The notes: generated by a model not told the origin, from the letters alone. Shown: positions 1 through 6,641, counted from the first letter of the stretch. The stretch is DNA of 9,670 nt from a bacterium (Candidatus Gribaldobacteria) CG10_big_fil_rev_8_21_14_0_10_37_21 (GCA_002773495.1 PFAX01000004.1:1-9670), one strand, 5' to 3'. Made by a program: numbers and translations.

Positions 1-1
1 A

Positions 2-613
2 ATGGATAATTTAATTAAAGCTGGCTATCAAGACATTATTTTAGTGGTCGGGTTTTGTGCTGATTTAATGGCTGACTTTTTAAAAGAATATGATTATAAG
101 GCAAATATTGTCAATCAATATGAGATTTTAGGACCCAAAGAAAAAGAGTATGGCACTTTATGCCCTTTAAAATGTGTCCGTGATTTAGTTGGCAACGAGA
201 ACTTTTTAGCTGTTTATGGGGATAACTTATTTTCAGTTAGAGATTTACAAGCCATGAATGTTGATGATAATTTTAATTATATAGTAGCTCGGATTGAAAA
301 AGATCACCCTGAAAAATATGGTGTTTTAGTTAATAAGGGTGACTTGTTAGAAAGGATTATTGAAAAACCAAAAGAGTTTGTGGGAAACTTTGTCAACACG
401 GGCTTGTATAAGTTCACCCCAGAGGTTTTTGAAACAATCCCTCAAATTAAACTTTCCGAGAGAGGGGAATACGAACTAACCGATGCCCTATCTTTATTGG
501 CTCAAAAAGGCAAGGTTAAAATAAAAACCATCCAGGACTATTGGATGGACTTTGGCAACCCTGGAGACATCCGCAAAATGTGCAAGTTTCTTGACGCCCA
601 TAAATGTAAATAA
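2..613 (+). CDS. Sugar-phosphate nucleotidylyltransferase, C-terminal part (5' end outside window)
   Basis: This enzyme of the NTP_transferase family joins a sugar 1-phosphate to a nucleoside triphosphate to give an NDP-sugar for cell-surface glycan synthesis in the cytoplasm. The visible 203 residues start inside the Rossmann-like core: the first Met sits in a helix (MDNLIKAGYQDIILVVG) that in the family follows the N-terminal GGxGTRL nucleotide loop, so roughly 30 residues are missing and this Met is probably internal. Visible family signatures are GTLCPLK (51-57), the metal-binding GDN (73-75), KYGVL (105-109), IIEKPKE (119-125), NTGLYKF (132-138), EYELTDAL (156-163) and WMDFGNPGDI (181-190) with the second metal-ligand Asp at 183. 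It ends soon after this core, with no left-handed beta-helix acyl/acetyltransferase tail, so it is not a GlmU-type fusion. The substrate (glucose, mannose or other) cannot be read from this fragment. It is the only plus-strand gene here, convergent with the radical SAM gene. Confidence 0.88.
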   Translation: MDNLIKAGYQDIILVVGFCADLMADFLKEYDYKANIVNQYEILGPKEKEYGTLCPLKCVRDLVGNENFLAVYGDNLFSVRDLQAMNVDDNFNYIVARIEKDHPEKYGVLVNKGDLLERIIEKPKEFVGNFVNTGLYKFTPEVFETIPQIKLSERGEYELTDALSLLAQKGKVKIKTIQDYWMDFGNPGDIRKMCKFLDAHKCK

Positions 614-665
614 TTAAGCCAATAGATTTAACCTATAGCGATTAAGGCGCCCCCTGAGATATTTT

Positions 666-744
666 TGTGTCATCCTGAGGCAATAGCCGAAGGATTTGTC
701 TTTCGAAATAAGAGATTCTTCGCCTGCTGGCTCAGAATGACACA
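666..744. repeat. 79-bp imperfect palindromic repeat (TGTGTCATCCTGAG ends)
   Basis: The 14-base left end (666-679, tgtgtcatcctgag) and right end (731-744, ctcagaatgacaca) are complementary except at one position. Inside them, the stretches around 682-697 and 713-729 also pair in large part (ccgaagg against cttcgcc), giving a long interrupted hairpin. A second, slightly diverged copy of the right end lies at 754-767 (13 of 14 bases identical to 730-743). The structure looks like a dispersed intergenic palindrome rather than a terminator because no T-run follows either arm. I recall repeats with this kind of terminus from many bacterial genomes, but cannot verify that here. No open reading frame covers it. 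Confidence 0.7.
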
Positions 745-822
745 GGGAAAATTGCTCAGAATAACACCATGGCAACCACTCGCTAAGAGTTCATTAAGAA
801 TTTGTTAGTTTTTCAGGGCGGA

Positions 823-850
823 ACTAAAAGTTAAAAAGTTAAAAAATTAA
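823..850. repeat. Short tandem repeat, period 8 (ttaaaaag-like)
   Basis: Three consecutive 8-base units (actaaaag, ttaaaaag, ttaaaaaa) followed by a partial unit fill the space just outside the radical SAM terminator. On the minus strand this supplies the T-rich tail of that terminator. It is similar in style to the repeats at 6585-6610 and 7659-7698. Confidence 0.55.
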
Positions 851-878
851 GCCCGAAACGTAATGTGTTTCGGGCTTA
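841..878 (-). terminator. Rho-independent terminator of the radical SAM gene
   Basis: A perfect 12-bp stem (taagcccgaaac at 848-859 with gtttcgggctta at 867-878) closes a 7-nt loop. Reading the minus strand, the stem begins 5 bases after the TAA stop of the radical SAM gene and is followed by TTAATTTTTT, a classic intrinsic terminator. On the plus strand the stem is followed by the weaker ttattaattt, so it might also stop transcription coming from the nucleotidylyltransferase side. Confidence 0.85.
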
Positions 879-883
879 TTAAT

Positions 884-2389
884 TTAGGTAGAAAGAGAGG
901 CGAGAAATTCCGGCTTTTTTCGTAAATCTTCTGCGGTAAGCGAGAATCCGCAAAAACTATCTTTTGGTCGCCAAACTCTAGTTCTGCGAGGCAGACTATC
1001 CATCATAAAATGATATGGTTGATCTCTCCTAAATCTTCCTAATTCGGCGAGAATTCTGCCATATAGCCCAGATTTTAATCTGGCCATTCTTAACCCAGGG
1101 GGTCCGCTTAATATGTGCTTGATTGAGAATAAATAGCAAAACACATTGTTGTATGCATTTTGTGCTTCGCTGACTGTCATATTATCAAACCAATCATTTA
1201 CACAATGGACAGTGTCATACCAGTTTGGGTCCCATGTAATCAGAGACCTTTTTGCCACTGCTTCCTCGTAATCCCTAGAACCTGGCAAAGGTGTCACAGC
1301 GTAGGGATGAGGTAAATCAACTAATTTAGAAAAGGACTCGGCCTCTCTTATTATTTCTTGAGGAGTTTGGCTGGGGAAGCCAAACATACATCCGCTGTTC
1401 ACGAATATACCCTCGGCATTAAATGCGGACACGATTTTTTTGTAATAATTCGGCTTGTTATGTTTTTTACCCACATCGTCAAGAGATGAAGAAACAACGC
1501 TTTCAAAGCCAAAAAATGCTTGCCTGGCTCCAGCACGGGCTAACTTATGAGCTTCTTTCTCAACCCCATTAGCGGCATCTAACTGAACAAAAAGCTGTAA
1601 TTTTCCATTCAGTTTTTTGTTTAGTTTAATTAACCCCTCAATTAGTTCTTCATAAAAAAAAGAACGGCGGAGGTTGTCATCCGTTAACATAATGGGAAGC
1701 CCACGATGATACGCTTGTTCTATCCAGGCAACAACAGCTTCAGGGTCGCGGGATCTTCTCTTAGAGCTTTCGCGACCACGTATTTTTGTTACCGTACAAT
1801 AGCTACAATTGAAAGGGCAACCCTCGCTTGATCCAATCCCTGCTAATTTGGTGATAGTTTTTTCTGCTTCTGCCCTACTCGGAAAGCAGGGCAAAGGAGC
1901 TTTCGAGATATCCACATACTCCTTTTGCCAATAGCAGGGCTGAAGCTTGTTGTCCAGCACGTTTGCTATGATTTGAGGAATCGTTTCTTCGCCTTCCCCA
2001 ACATTAAAAGAAATTCCCTCTCTAACGAGATATTGGTAAGTTTTCCAATCGGTTAATGTGACACCTGGGCCACCCATAATAATGTTTCTAATGCCAGTTT
2101 TTTTCAACTTCACGGCAATATCTATCGCCCTGGGTAGTTCAAAAGCTTTGGCAGTAATAAAAACCAGGTCGTTTCTCTTGATACTGTCAAGATATGTTTC
2201 TCCTTTTTCTAACCTCTCGTTGATAAAACAGGCGTTTATTTTTACATCAAGGGTTCTCTTTGTTCTTCGTATCAAAGATTCTAAAACCAAAAATACAGGC
2301 GGATGCATCAGTACTTTATGGTATTGGAGCAACTCGCCTTTTTCTCCGTAAGAAGACGGCATTATGGTGTACAGGTTCAGTTCTTGCAT
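884..2389 (-). CDS. B12-binding-type radical SAM protein
   Basis: A radical SAM enzyme of 501 residues, expected to bind a [4Fe-4S] cluster and cleave S-adenosylmethionine to start radical chemistry; its substrate is unknown. The N-terminal part (about 1-150) has the Rossmann-like fold signature of cobalamin-binding radical SAM proteins, including GGPG (106-109) and GEGEE (131-135). It lacks a DxHxxG histidine motif, so base-off B12 binding is doubtful. The cluster motif is CPFNCSYC, with Cys at 191, 195 and 198. GFES (294-297), GFPSQTPQE (337-345) and TPLPGS (366-371) are typical later-strand motifs of the radical SAM barrel. The C-terminal 100 residues are basic and not recognised. The start at 2389 is chosen because GGAGG lies 7 bases upstream; the frame is open to 2572, but that extension runs into the GC-rich insert. 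Hand counts of two 60-base lines inside the gene give about 45-48% GC against about 35% for a line in the RSH gene, which fits recent transfer. Confidence 0.85.
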   Translation of the reverse strand: MQELNLYTIMPSSYGEKGELLQYHKVLMHPPVFLVLESLIRRTKRTLDVKINACFINERLEKGETYLDSIKRNDLVFITAKAFELPRAIDIAVKLKKTGIRNIIMGGPGVTLTDWKTYQYLVREGISFNVGEGEETIPQIIANVLDNKLQPCYWQKEYVDISKAPLPCFPSRAEAEKTITKLAGIGSSEGCPFNCSYCTVTKIRGRESSKRRSRDPEAVVAWIEQAYHRGLPIMLTDDNLRRSFFYEELIEGLIKLNKKLNGKLQLFVQLDAANGVEKEAHKLARAGARQAFFGFESVVSSSLDDVGKKHNKPNYYKKIVSAFNAEGIFVNSGCMFGFPSQTPQEIIREAESFSKLVDLPHPYAVTPLPGSRDYEEAVAKRSLITWDPNWYDTVHCVNDWFDNMTVSEAQNAYNNVFCYLFSIKHILSGPPGLRMARLKSGLYGRILAELGRFRRDQPYHFMMDSLPRRTRVWRPKDSFCGFSLTAEDLRKKPEFLASLST

Positions 2390-2396
2390 GATCATT

Positions 2397-2401
2397 CCTC
2401 C
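2397..2401 (-). promoter_or_regulatory. Shine-Dalgarno site deciding the radical SAM start
   Basis: The minus strand reads GGAGG, then 7 bases, then ATG at 2389. A second in-frame ATG at 2395 is only one base from GGAGG and too close to be used. This is the clearest ribosome-binding site in the window; the topA and dprA starts have none as good. Confidence 0.75.
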
Positions 2402-2454
2402 ATTTATTTTTAAAGGACAATTAAAGACAATCAACTTCATCTGATAAATCGTAG

Positions 2455-2474
2455 TGTGCCGAGGGAGGGACTTG
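2455..2474. repeat. Duplicate of the tRNA-Leu 3' end (att-like direct repeat, distal copy)
   Basis: The 20 bases tgtgccgagggagggacttg are identical to 2627-2646, which cover the last 18 bases of the tRNA-Leu gene (3' acceptor strand and part of the T arm) plus two flanking bases. Beyond base 2474 the match to the tRNA stops, so this is an isolated tRNA 3' fragment, not a second tRNA. Such duplications are what integrases that target tRNA 3' ends leave behind. The two copies begin 172 bp apart. Confidence 0.75.
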
Positions 2475-2626
2475 CCTACAAGTTTTGCCTCGCCAGTCGC
2501 TCGGCAAACTCGCAGGCCGCCCCTCGCGACCTCGCCTGCTGGCTCGGTATCGCTGCGGTCTTCAAGTTCCAACGCAAGGCAAGCAGTTGCCTTGCTCCTC
2601 GGACGTAAAAATTACTTCGTAATTTT
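2475..2626. other. GC-rich non-coding insert between the two tRNA 3'-end repeats
   Basis: This stretch is far richer in G and C than its surroundings and is full of self-complementary pieces. There is a perfect 9-bp hairpin with a 4-base loop at 2574-2595 and a 6-bp stem tttgcc/ggcaaa near 2484-2508. Two related GC-rich motifs, of the form ccgag...ggcgagg on the minus strand, occur near 2486-2503 and 2530-2547. Frames that stay open through it on both strands encode low-complexity Arg/Ser/Ala-rich peptides and look spurious. It could be the body of a tiny mobile or relict element or a structured RNA; no known family is recognised. Confidence 0.5.
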
Positions 2627-2627
2627 T
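2607..2627 (-). terminator. Hairpin immediately after tRNA-Leu (possible terminator)
   Basis: A perfect 9-bp A/T-rich stem (aaaaattac with gtaattttt) around a 3-base loop begins two bases after the mature 3' end of the tRNA on the minus strand. Its 3' arm ends in TTTTT but only ACG follows, so it is a weak intrinsic terminator at best. It may instead mark the processing boundary of the precursor. Confidence 0.45.
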
Positions 2628-2628
2628 G

Positions 2629-2711
2629 TGCCGAGGGAGGGACTTGAACCCTCATGGAGGTTATCCACACGAGTTTGAGTCGTGCGCGTCTGCCAGTTCC
2701 GCCACCTCGGC
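2629..2711 (-). tRNA. tRNA-Leu (anticodon CAA)
   Basis: The minus strand folds as a class II tRNA of 83 bases. The acceptor stem GCCGAGG pairs with CCTCGGC and is followed by discriminator A. The anticodon stem CACGA/TCGTG encloses the loop CTCAAAC, giving anticodon CAA (bases 2675-2677), which reads the UUG leucine codon. A long variable arm (TGGATAACCTCCA) is typical of tRNA-Leu. The T arm is GAGGG-TTCAAGT-CCCTC. The 3' CCA is not encoded (the next bases are CAA), so it must be added by a nucleotidyltransferase. The gene lies downstream of the RSH gene and has its own promoter; its 3' 18 bases are duplicated at 2455-2474. Confidence 0.96.
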
Positions 2712-2724
2712 ATTTATCTCTTGT

Positions 2725-2752
2725 ATTGTAGCAAAAATTAGCGAAAAATCAA
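2725..2752 (-). promoter_or_regulatory. Sigma-70-type promoter of tRNA-Leu with extended -10
   Basis: On the minus strand TTGATT (2747-2752) is followed by a 16-base spacer and TACAAT (2725-2730), preceded by TGC, which makes an extended -10. Transcription would start about 6-7 bases before the mature tRNA 5' end at 2711, leaving a very short leader. The -35 begins 10 bases past the RSH stop codon, so the promoter sits entirely in the 50-bp spacer. No terminator is visible between the RSH gene and the tRNA, so read-through transcripts could also feed it. Confidence 0.7.
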
Positions 2753-2761
2753 TTAAAAAAT

Positions 2762-4522
2762 CTAAATATAGCTTGCCTCCATTACTCTTTGAGGGGATTT
2801 TTCTTGAAGCTTTAAAAAGTTTTGGCAGGTTTGTTTGTGGATAGAGGCCGGTTCGCTTAGAGTTAGAAAAGCGGCAATCGTATCCTTTGGTTGAGGCGAA
2901 CAACACTTTGCTATTTTATAAGCTACTCCCTTTTGTTTGCCAATTAAAACTGCATATTCTTTTTTCTTTTTAGGCATTATCTTGCCTAAAAAAGAGAGTT
3001 TTTCTTTGATCATTTGAGAAAGGCCTTTTTCTTCTACTTTTTTGTCTGTGGGGGCTTCTTCTCTTTCTTTTCTAAAAGAAATCCCCTTGACCCTCTCAAA
3101 GAATTCTTTTATTTTGCCTTGTGCTTTTGGGGTTTTAGCAATCCTTAGCCAATCAGAAGAGGGTGATTTTGCCTTGCTCGTTAAAATTTCAACTGTTTGT
3201 CCCGTTTCTAAATGTTTATTTAAAGAAACCATTTTTCCGTTTATTTTAGCCCCTAAACAATGCTCTCCTATATCAGAGTGGATAGCATAAGCAAAATCAA
3301 TTGGGGTTGCGCCTTTGGGTAACTCAATAATTTCTTTTTTAGGAGTAAAGACAAAAATACTATTTTTAAAAATATCATTTTTTAAAAAAGTTTGTAAATT
3401 TTCTGGATTTTTCGTTTCTTCTTGCCATTGCCTTAATTGATTCATCCAGTGATATTGTATTTTTGAATTGCCCCCTGGTTTTTTGTAAGCTAAATGAGAG
3501 GCGGGGCCATATTCAGCTAAACGGTGCATTTCTTTGGTTTTAATTTGAATTTCAATGTGCCTTTTACAATCAGGGCAAAAAACAGTTGTCTGGATGGCCT
3601 GGTAGCCATTTTGTTTGGGCTTGGCAATATAATCCTTAATTCTGCCTTCTTGGGGCTTGAAGGCCCTGTGCACCGCCCCTAATGCCCGATAACAGTCCTC
3701 AACCGTTTCAGTGATTATTCTTAAAGCCACTAAATCATAAATCTTGTCTAAATCAAGGTTGTATCTTAAAAGTTTTTGGTATAAAGAAAAATAGTGCTTG
3801 CCTCGGGATTCAATCTTTAAAAAATTTACCCCCTCTTTTTTGAGCTGGTCCTCAATAATTGGCTCCATATTTTTAGCCATTTTCTCTAAAGAAGCTGTTT
3901 TTTCTTTGACATTCTCTCTTAGCCATTGATACTCCTTAAAATAGAGCTGAGGGAAAGCAAAATCCTCTAACTCGCCTTTTATTTTTAAAGCCCCTAAGCT
4001 GTAAGCCAAGGGTGAGAAAATTTCTAAGGCCTCTAATGATTTTTTAGCCCTTAAGTCCTGATTAAAGTGGTGCAAATTCTCCATTTCATCAAGGGCAATA
4101 GCTAAAATCAAAAAAACTGGCCTTAAGTCCTGAGATAAAACAAAAAACATTTTTCTGATATTTTCTGATTGTAAATCGAGAGCGATTTTTTGCCATTTTT
4201 TAAGGGGTTTTTTTTCTAAGGCCATTTTCAGATCAAAAACACCCTTAAGTTTTTGAAAGTTTTTTAAAATAAAAAAAACCTCTTTAAAAACAGGGTTATT
4301 TCTTGCTTCAAATAACTTGTTTTCAGCTAAGCCATTCAAGAGAGCAGCTAAAATGACATCTTCCTTAAAGCCCATTTGTTGAACAATTAGGGCCACTCTC
4401 AAGTTATGCTCAAGGCGAAAAAAACCCTCTTTGGTGTTTTGCTTGAGAATTTTTAAAGCCAATGATAGTGCTTCAGGGTTTTGTACCTTCTTTTTTAGGG
4501 TTTGAGTTATTTTTTTTAACAT
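2762..4522 (-). CDS. RelA/SpoT-homologue (p)ppGpp synthetase with degenerate hydrolase domain
   Basis: An RSH-family protein of 586 residues, expected to make (p)ppGpp from ATP and GDP/GTP in the stringent response. Residues about 1-180 correspond to the HD hydrolase domain, but the catalytic HD pair is replaced by N63-G64 (AALLNGLAEN for the usual AALLHDVVED). The usual KLADRLHN motif has become AIALDEMEN, so hydrolysis is probably lost. The synthetase domain (about 225-350) keeps RGKHYFSLYQK (240-250), YDLVALR (262-268), DYIAKPKQNGYQ (297-308), the catalytic Glu in EIQIKT (324-329) and AEYG (336-339). It carries Gln311 where HTT is usual and Lys328 for Arg. A TGS domain follows (about 387-450), then a linker and a zinc-finger-like CC...H...C segment (540-566). 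The family's C-terminal ACT domain is missing, making it shorter than typical long RSH proteins. The start overlaps the 3' end of topA by 50 bp, with AAAGG six bases upstream, implying co-transcription. Confidence 0.9.
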   Translation of the reverse strand: MLKKITQTLKKKVQNPEALSLALKILKQNTKEGFFRLEHNLRVALIVQQMGFKEDVILAALLNGLAENKLFEARNNPVFKEVFFILKNFQKLKGVFDLKMALEKKPLKKWQKIALDLQSENIRKMFFVLSQDLRPVFLILAIALDEMENLHHFNQDLRAKKSLEALEIFSPLAYSLGALKIKGELEDFAFPQLYFKEYQWLRENVKEKTASLEKMAKNMEPIIEDQLKKEGVNFLKIESRGKHYFSLYQKLLRYNLDLDKIYDLVALRIITETVEDCYRALGAVHRAFKPQEGRIKDYIAKPKQNGYQAIQTTVFCPDCKRHIEIQIKTKEMHRLAEYGPASHLAYKKPGGNSKIQYHWMNQLRQWQEETKNPENLQTFLKNDIFKNSIFVFTPKKEIIELPKGATPIDFAYAIHSDIGEHCLGAKINGKMVSLNKHLETGQTVEILTSKAKSPSSDWLRIAKTPKAQGKIKEFFERVKGISFRKEREEAPTDKKVEEKGLSQMIKEKLSFLGKIMPKKKKEYAVLIGKQKGVAYKIAKCCSPQPKDTIAAFLTLSEPASIHKQTCQNFLKLQEKSPQRVMEASYI

Positions 4523-6578
4523 TGAAACCTTTAAATGAGGAGCATTTTTTGTTAGGACAGATCTCTTGATCTCTTTTTAAAGTTAAAAGAGAACCACACG
4601 ATGGGCAGGTTTTATTTATGGGCTTATCCCACATCGCAAAGTCGCAATGGGGCCAATTAGAGCAACCATAAAAGGGCTTATGTTTTTTAGTAAATTTTTC
4701 AGAGATTTCTCCTTGAGAGCATTTGGGGCATTTTATGCCGATGCCCGGTTTTTTTAAAGGGGCGGTGTATTTGCACTTAGGAAACGTCGCGCAAGCTAAA
4801 AATTTGCCAAACCGACCCAGCCGAATAATTAAATCGCCTCCGCATTCAGGACATTTTTTATCTGTTTTTTCGGTTAAATCCTTTTTTTCCACTTCTTCCT
4901 CTTTTCTAGCAAGGTTACGGGCAAAAGGGAAGTAAAAATCCTTTAAGGTCTTTTGCCAAGTATCTTTGCCTTCGGCTATTTCGTCTAATTCTTTTTCCAT
5001 TTTAGCTGTAAATTGGATGTCAACAATCTGGGGGAAGTGTTCGGTTAACATATCGTTGGTAATAATCCCTATTTTTGTTGGTTTTAATTTTTTATTTTCA
5101 TCCCTTTCAACATAGCCCCTCCGTTCTATGGTGTCCATGATAACAGCATAAGTTGAAGGGCGGCCGATTTCTTGTTTTTCTAATTCCTTAATTAAAGTCG
5201 CTTGCGAATATCTCGCTTTTGGCTTGGTAAAGTGCTGTTCTTTTTTTAGTTCTTCTAAATCAAGTATTTCTGCTTCTTTTAGCTCGGGCAAGGCATTTTC
5301 TGAAAACTTAGCTGGGTAAACTTTTAAAAACCCATCAAACTGTAAGGTTTGCCCGCTGGCTCTGAAAGTATAAACGTTGGCTTTTATTTCAGCTGAAACA
5401 ATGTCAAAAAATGCCTCTTTCATTTGGCTGGCGATAAATCTTTGCCAAATTAGAGTATAGAGAGATAAAAACTCTTTTTTTGTTATTTTAGTTAGTTTAC
5501 TGAAGTTCTCAGGCAAAAGCCCTGCTTTAACTGGTCTGATTGCTTCGTGGGCCTCTTGGGCCGTTTTGGCTTTGGTTTTAAAAATTCTCTCTGTTCCTGC
5601 TAAATACTCTTGGCCATATTTATTCAAAATAAGGTCTTTGGCCTCAATTAAACTTTCTTTAGCAAGGTTTAAAGAATCAGTTCGATGATAAGTGATTAAA
5701 CCTCTTTCATACAGGCCCTGGGCTACCATCATTGTTTTTTTAGCTGAAAACCTTAATTTAGAGGAGGCCTCTTGTTGTAAGGTGCTTGTTTTAAAAGGCG
5801 CTGATGGGCTTCTTTTTTCTTCCTTTTTTTCAATTTGCGCCACTTGATAAGTGGCTCCTTCTAAATCATTTAAAATGCTTTCGGCTTGTTTTTGGTTTTT
5901 TACCTCTAACTTGTCTAAGGCCTTATCACCTTTTTTAGCCAAAAAAGCGGAAAAAACAGGATTTCCTGCTACATCTTTTAGGTCCGGCTTTTTCTGTTGA
6001 AGCTTAGCTTCAACAGTCCAATACTCTTCTTCTTTAAAGCCGTCTCTTTCTTTTTCTCTCTCGCAGATTAATCTAACAACAACTGATTGGACCCTGCCAG
6101 CTGAAAGCCCTCGCATCACCTTTTTCCATAAAAAGGGTGATAACTTATAGCCAACTAAACGGTCTAAAATCCTTCTGGCTTGCTGGGAGTTTACCAACCT
6201 CATGTCAAGGCCTCTTGGGTGTTTAATGGCCTCATGAATAGCTTTTTCAGTAATTTCGTGAAAAACAATTCTCTTGGGGTCCTTTAAGTTCAAGACCTCT
6301 TTTAAATGAAAAGCGATTGATTCACCCTCTCTGTCTTCATCAGTTGCTAAGATTACCTCTGTTGCTTGTGTAGCTTGTTTTTTTAGTTCTTTAACATTGG
6401 GCTTGGCTTTTTGCAGAATAACATACTCAGGTTCAAAATTATTTTTTAAATCAATTCCTAATTTTTTAGGGGGTAAATCCCGCACATGCCCATACGAAGA
6501 AGCAACCGAAAACTCTTTACCTAAAAAATGGCTGATTGTTTTTGCTTTTGTTGGGCTTTCTACAATAACAAGTTGCAT
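4473..6578 (-). CDS. topA: DNA topoisomerase I (type IA)
   Basis: Relaxes negatively supercoiled DNA by cutting one strand through a 5'-phosphotyrosine link. The 701 residues include an N-terminal Toprim domain with the VESPTKAK motif (catalytic Glu7) and the metal-binding DEDREGE (80-86). The active-site Tyr297 lies in GLITYHRTDS (293-302), where the family usually has Met rather than His after the Tyr; Arg299 is kept. The body carries EAHEAIRP (342-349) and IGRPSTYA (471-478). Three C-terminal four-cysteine zinc ribbons follow (about 576-602, 617-645 and 658-679). The length and order are those of a complete bacterial TopA. The ATG at 6578 gives the standard N-terminus MQLVIVESPTKAK, but no Shine-Dalgarno sequence is seen upstream, only an AT-rich 7-base tandem repeat. 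It lies downstream of dprA and overlaps the RSH gene; dprA-topA adjacency is common in bacteria. Confidence 0.97.
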   Translation of the reverse strand: MQLVIVESPTKAKTISHFLGKEFSVASSYGHVRDLPPKKLGIDLKNNFEPEYVILQKAKPNVKELKKQATQATEVILATDEDREGESIAFHLKEVLNLKDPKRIVFHEITEKAIHEAIKHPRGLDMRLVNSQQARRILDRLVGYKLSPFLWKKVMRGLSAGRVQSVVVRLICEREKERDGFKEEEYWTVEAKLQQKKPDLKDVAGNPVFSAFLAKKGDKALDKLEVKNQKQAESILNDLEGATYQVAQIEKKEEKRSPSAPFKTSTLQQEASSKLRFSAKKTMMVAQGLYERGLITYHRTDSLNLAKESLIEAKDLILNKYGQEYLAGTERIFKTKAKTAQEAHEAIRPVKAGLLPENFSKLTKITKKEFLSLYTLIWQRFIASQMKEAFFDIVSAEIKANVYTFRASGQTLQFDGFLKVYPAKFSENALPELKEAEILDLEELKKEQHFTKPKARYSQATLIKELEKQEIGRPSTYAVIMDTIERRGYVERDENKKLKPTKIGIITNDMLTEHFPQIVDIQFTAKMEKELDEIAEGKDTWQKTLKDFYFPFARNLARKEEEVEKKDLTEKTDKKCPECGGDLIIRLGRFGKFLACATFPKCKYTAPLKKPGIGIKCPKCSQGEISEKFTKKHKPFYGCSNWPHCDFAMWDKPINKTCPSCGSLLTLKRDQEICPNKKCSSFKGFNVKKNNSNPKKEGTKP
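5994..6016. repeat. Perfect 23-nt palindrome inside topA
   Basis: ctgttgaagct, a single central t, then agcttcaacag form an 11-bp perfect inverted repeat in the coding sequence at residues 188-195 (TVEAKLQQ), just after the Toprim region. The encoded peptide looks normal for TopA, so it may be chance. It shares the core agcttagct with the arms of the mfd palindrome at 9131-9183. Confidence 0.6.
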
Positions 6579-6584
6579 AAAATA

Positions 6585-6610
6585 GAATTAAGAATTAAGA
6601 ATTAAGAATT
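6585..6610. repeat. Tandem repeat of 7 bases (gaattaa) x 3.7 before topA
   Basis: Three exact gaattaa units (6585-6591, 6592-6598, 6599-6605) and a partial fourth (gaatt) begin 6 bases upstream of the topA start codon. On the minus strand they lie between TTGACC (6613-6618), a possible -35, and the ATG. A change in copy number would shift promoter or leader spacing by 7 bases. Confidence 0.7.
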
Positions 6611-6641
6611 ATGGTCAACAAAAATATGCCCTTTTAAATGA

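Noticed and set aside
2..4. ATG at base 2 as the true start of the nucleotidylyltransferase
   Set aside because: The family's N-terminal nucleotide-binding loop would be missing, and this Met falls in a helix normally 30 or so residues into the protein; the gene is cut by the window edge.
2455..2474. A second, truncated tRNA-Leu gene
   Set aside because: Similarity to the tRNA stops after 18 bases of it; no anticodon arm or D arm follows, so it is only a 3'-end fragment.
2390..2572. N-terminal extension of the radical SAM protein by 61 residues up to 2572
   Set aside because: The extension runs through the tRNA 3'-end repeat and the GC-rich insert, encodes low-complexity Arg-rich residues, and ignores the GGAGG site 7 bases before ATG 2389.
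2454..2844. Plus-strand open frames (2454-2678, 2626-2844) giving peptides like CRGRDLNPHGG
   Set aside because: These are antisense translations of the tRNA-Leu gene and its 3' duplicate, a common false gene call.
4473..4475. Alternative genetic code (TGA as glycine) as in some candidate-phyla bacteria
   Set aside because: topA ends at TGA where the family ends, and tryptophan and glycine positions use standard codons throughout.
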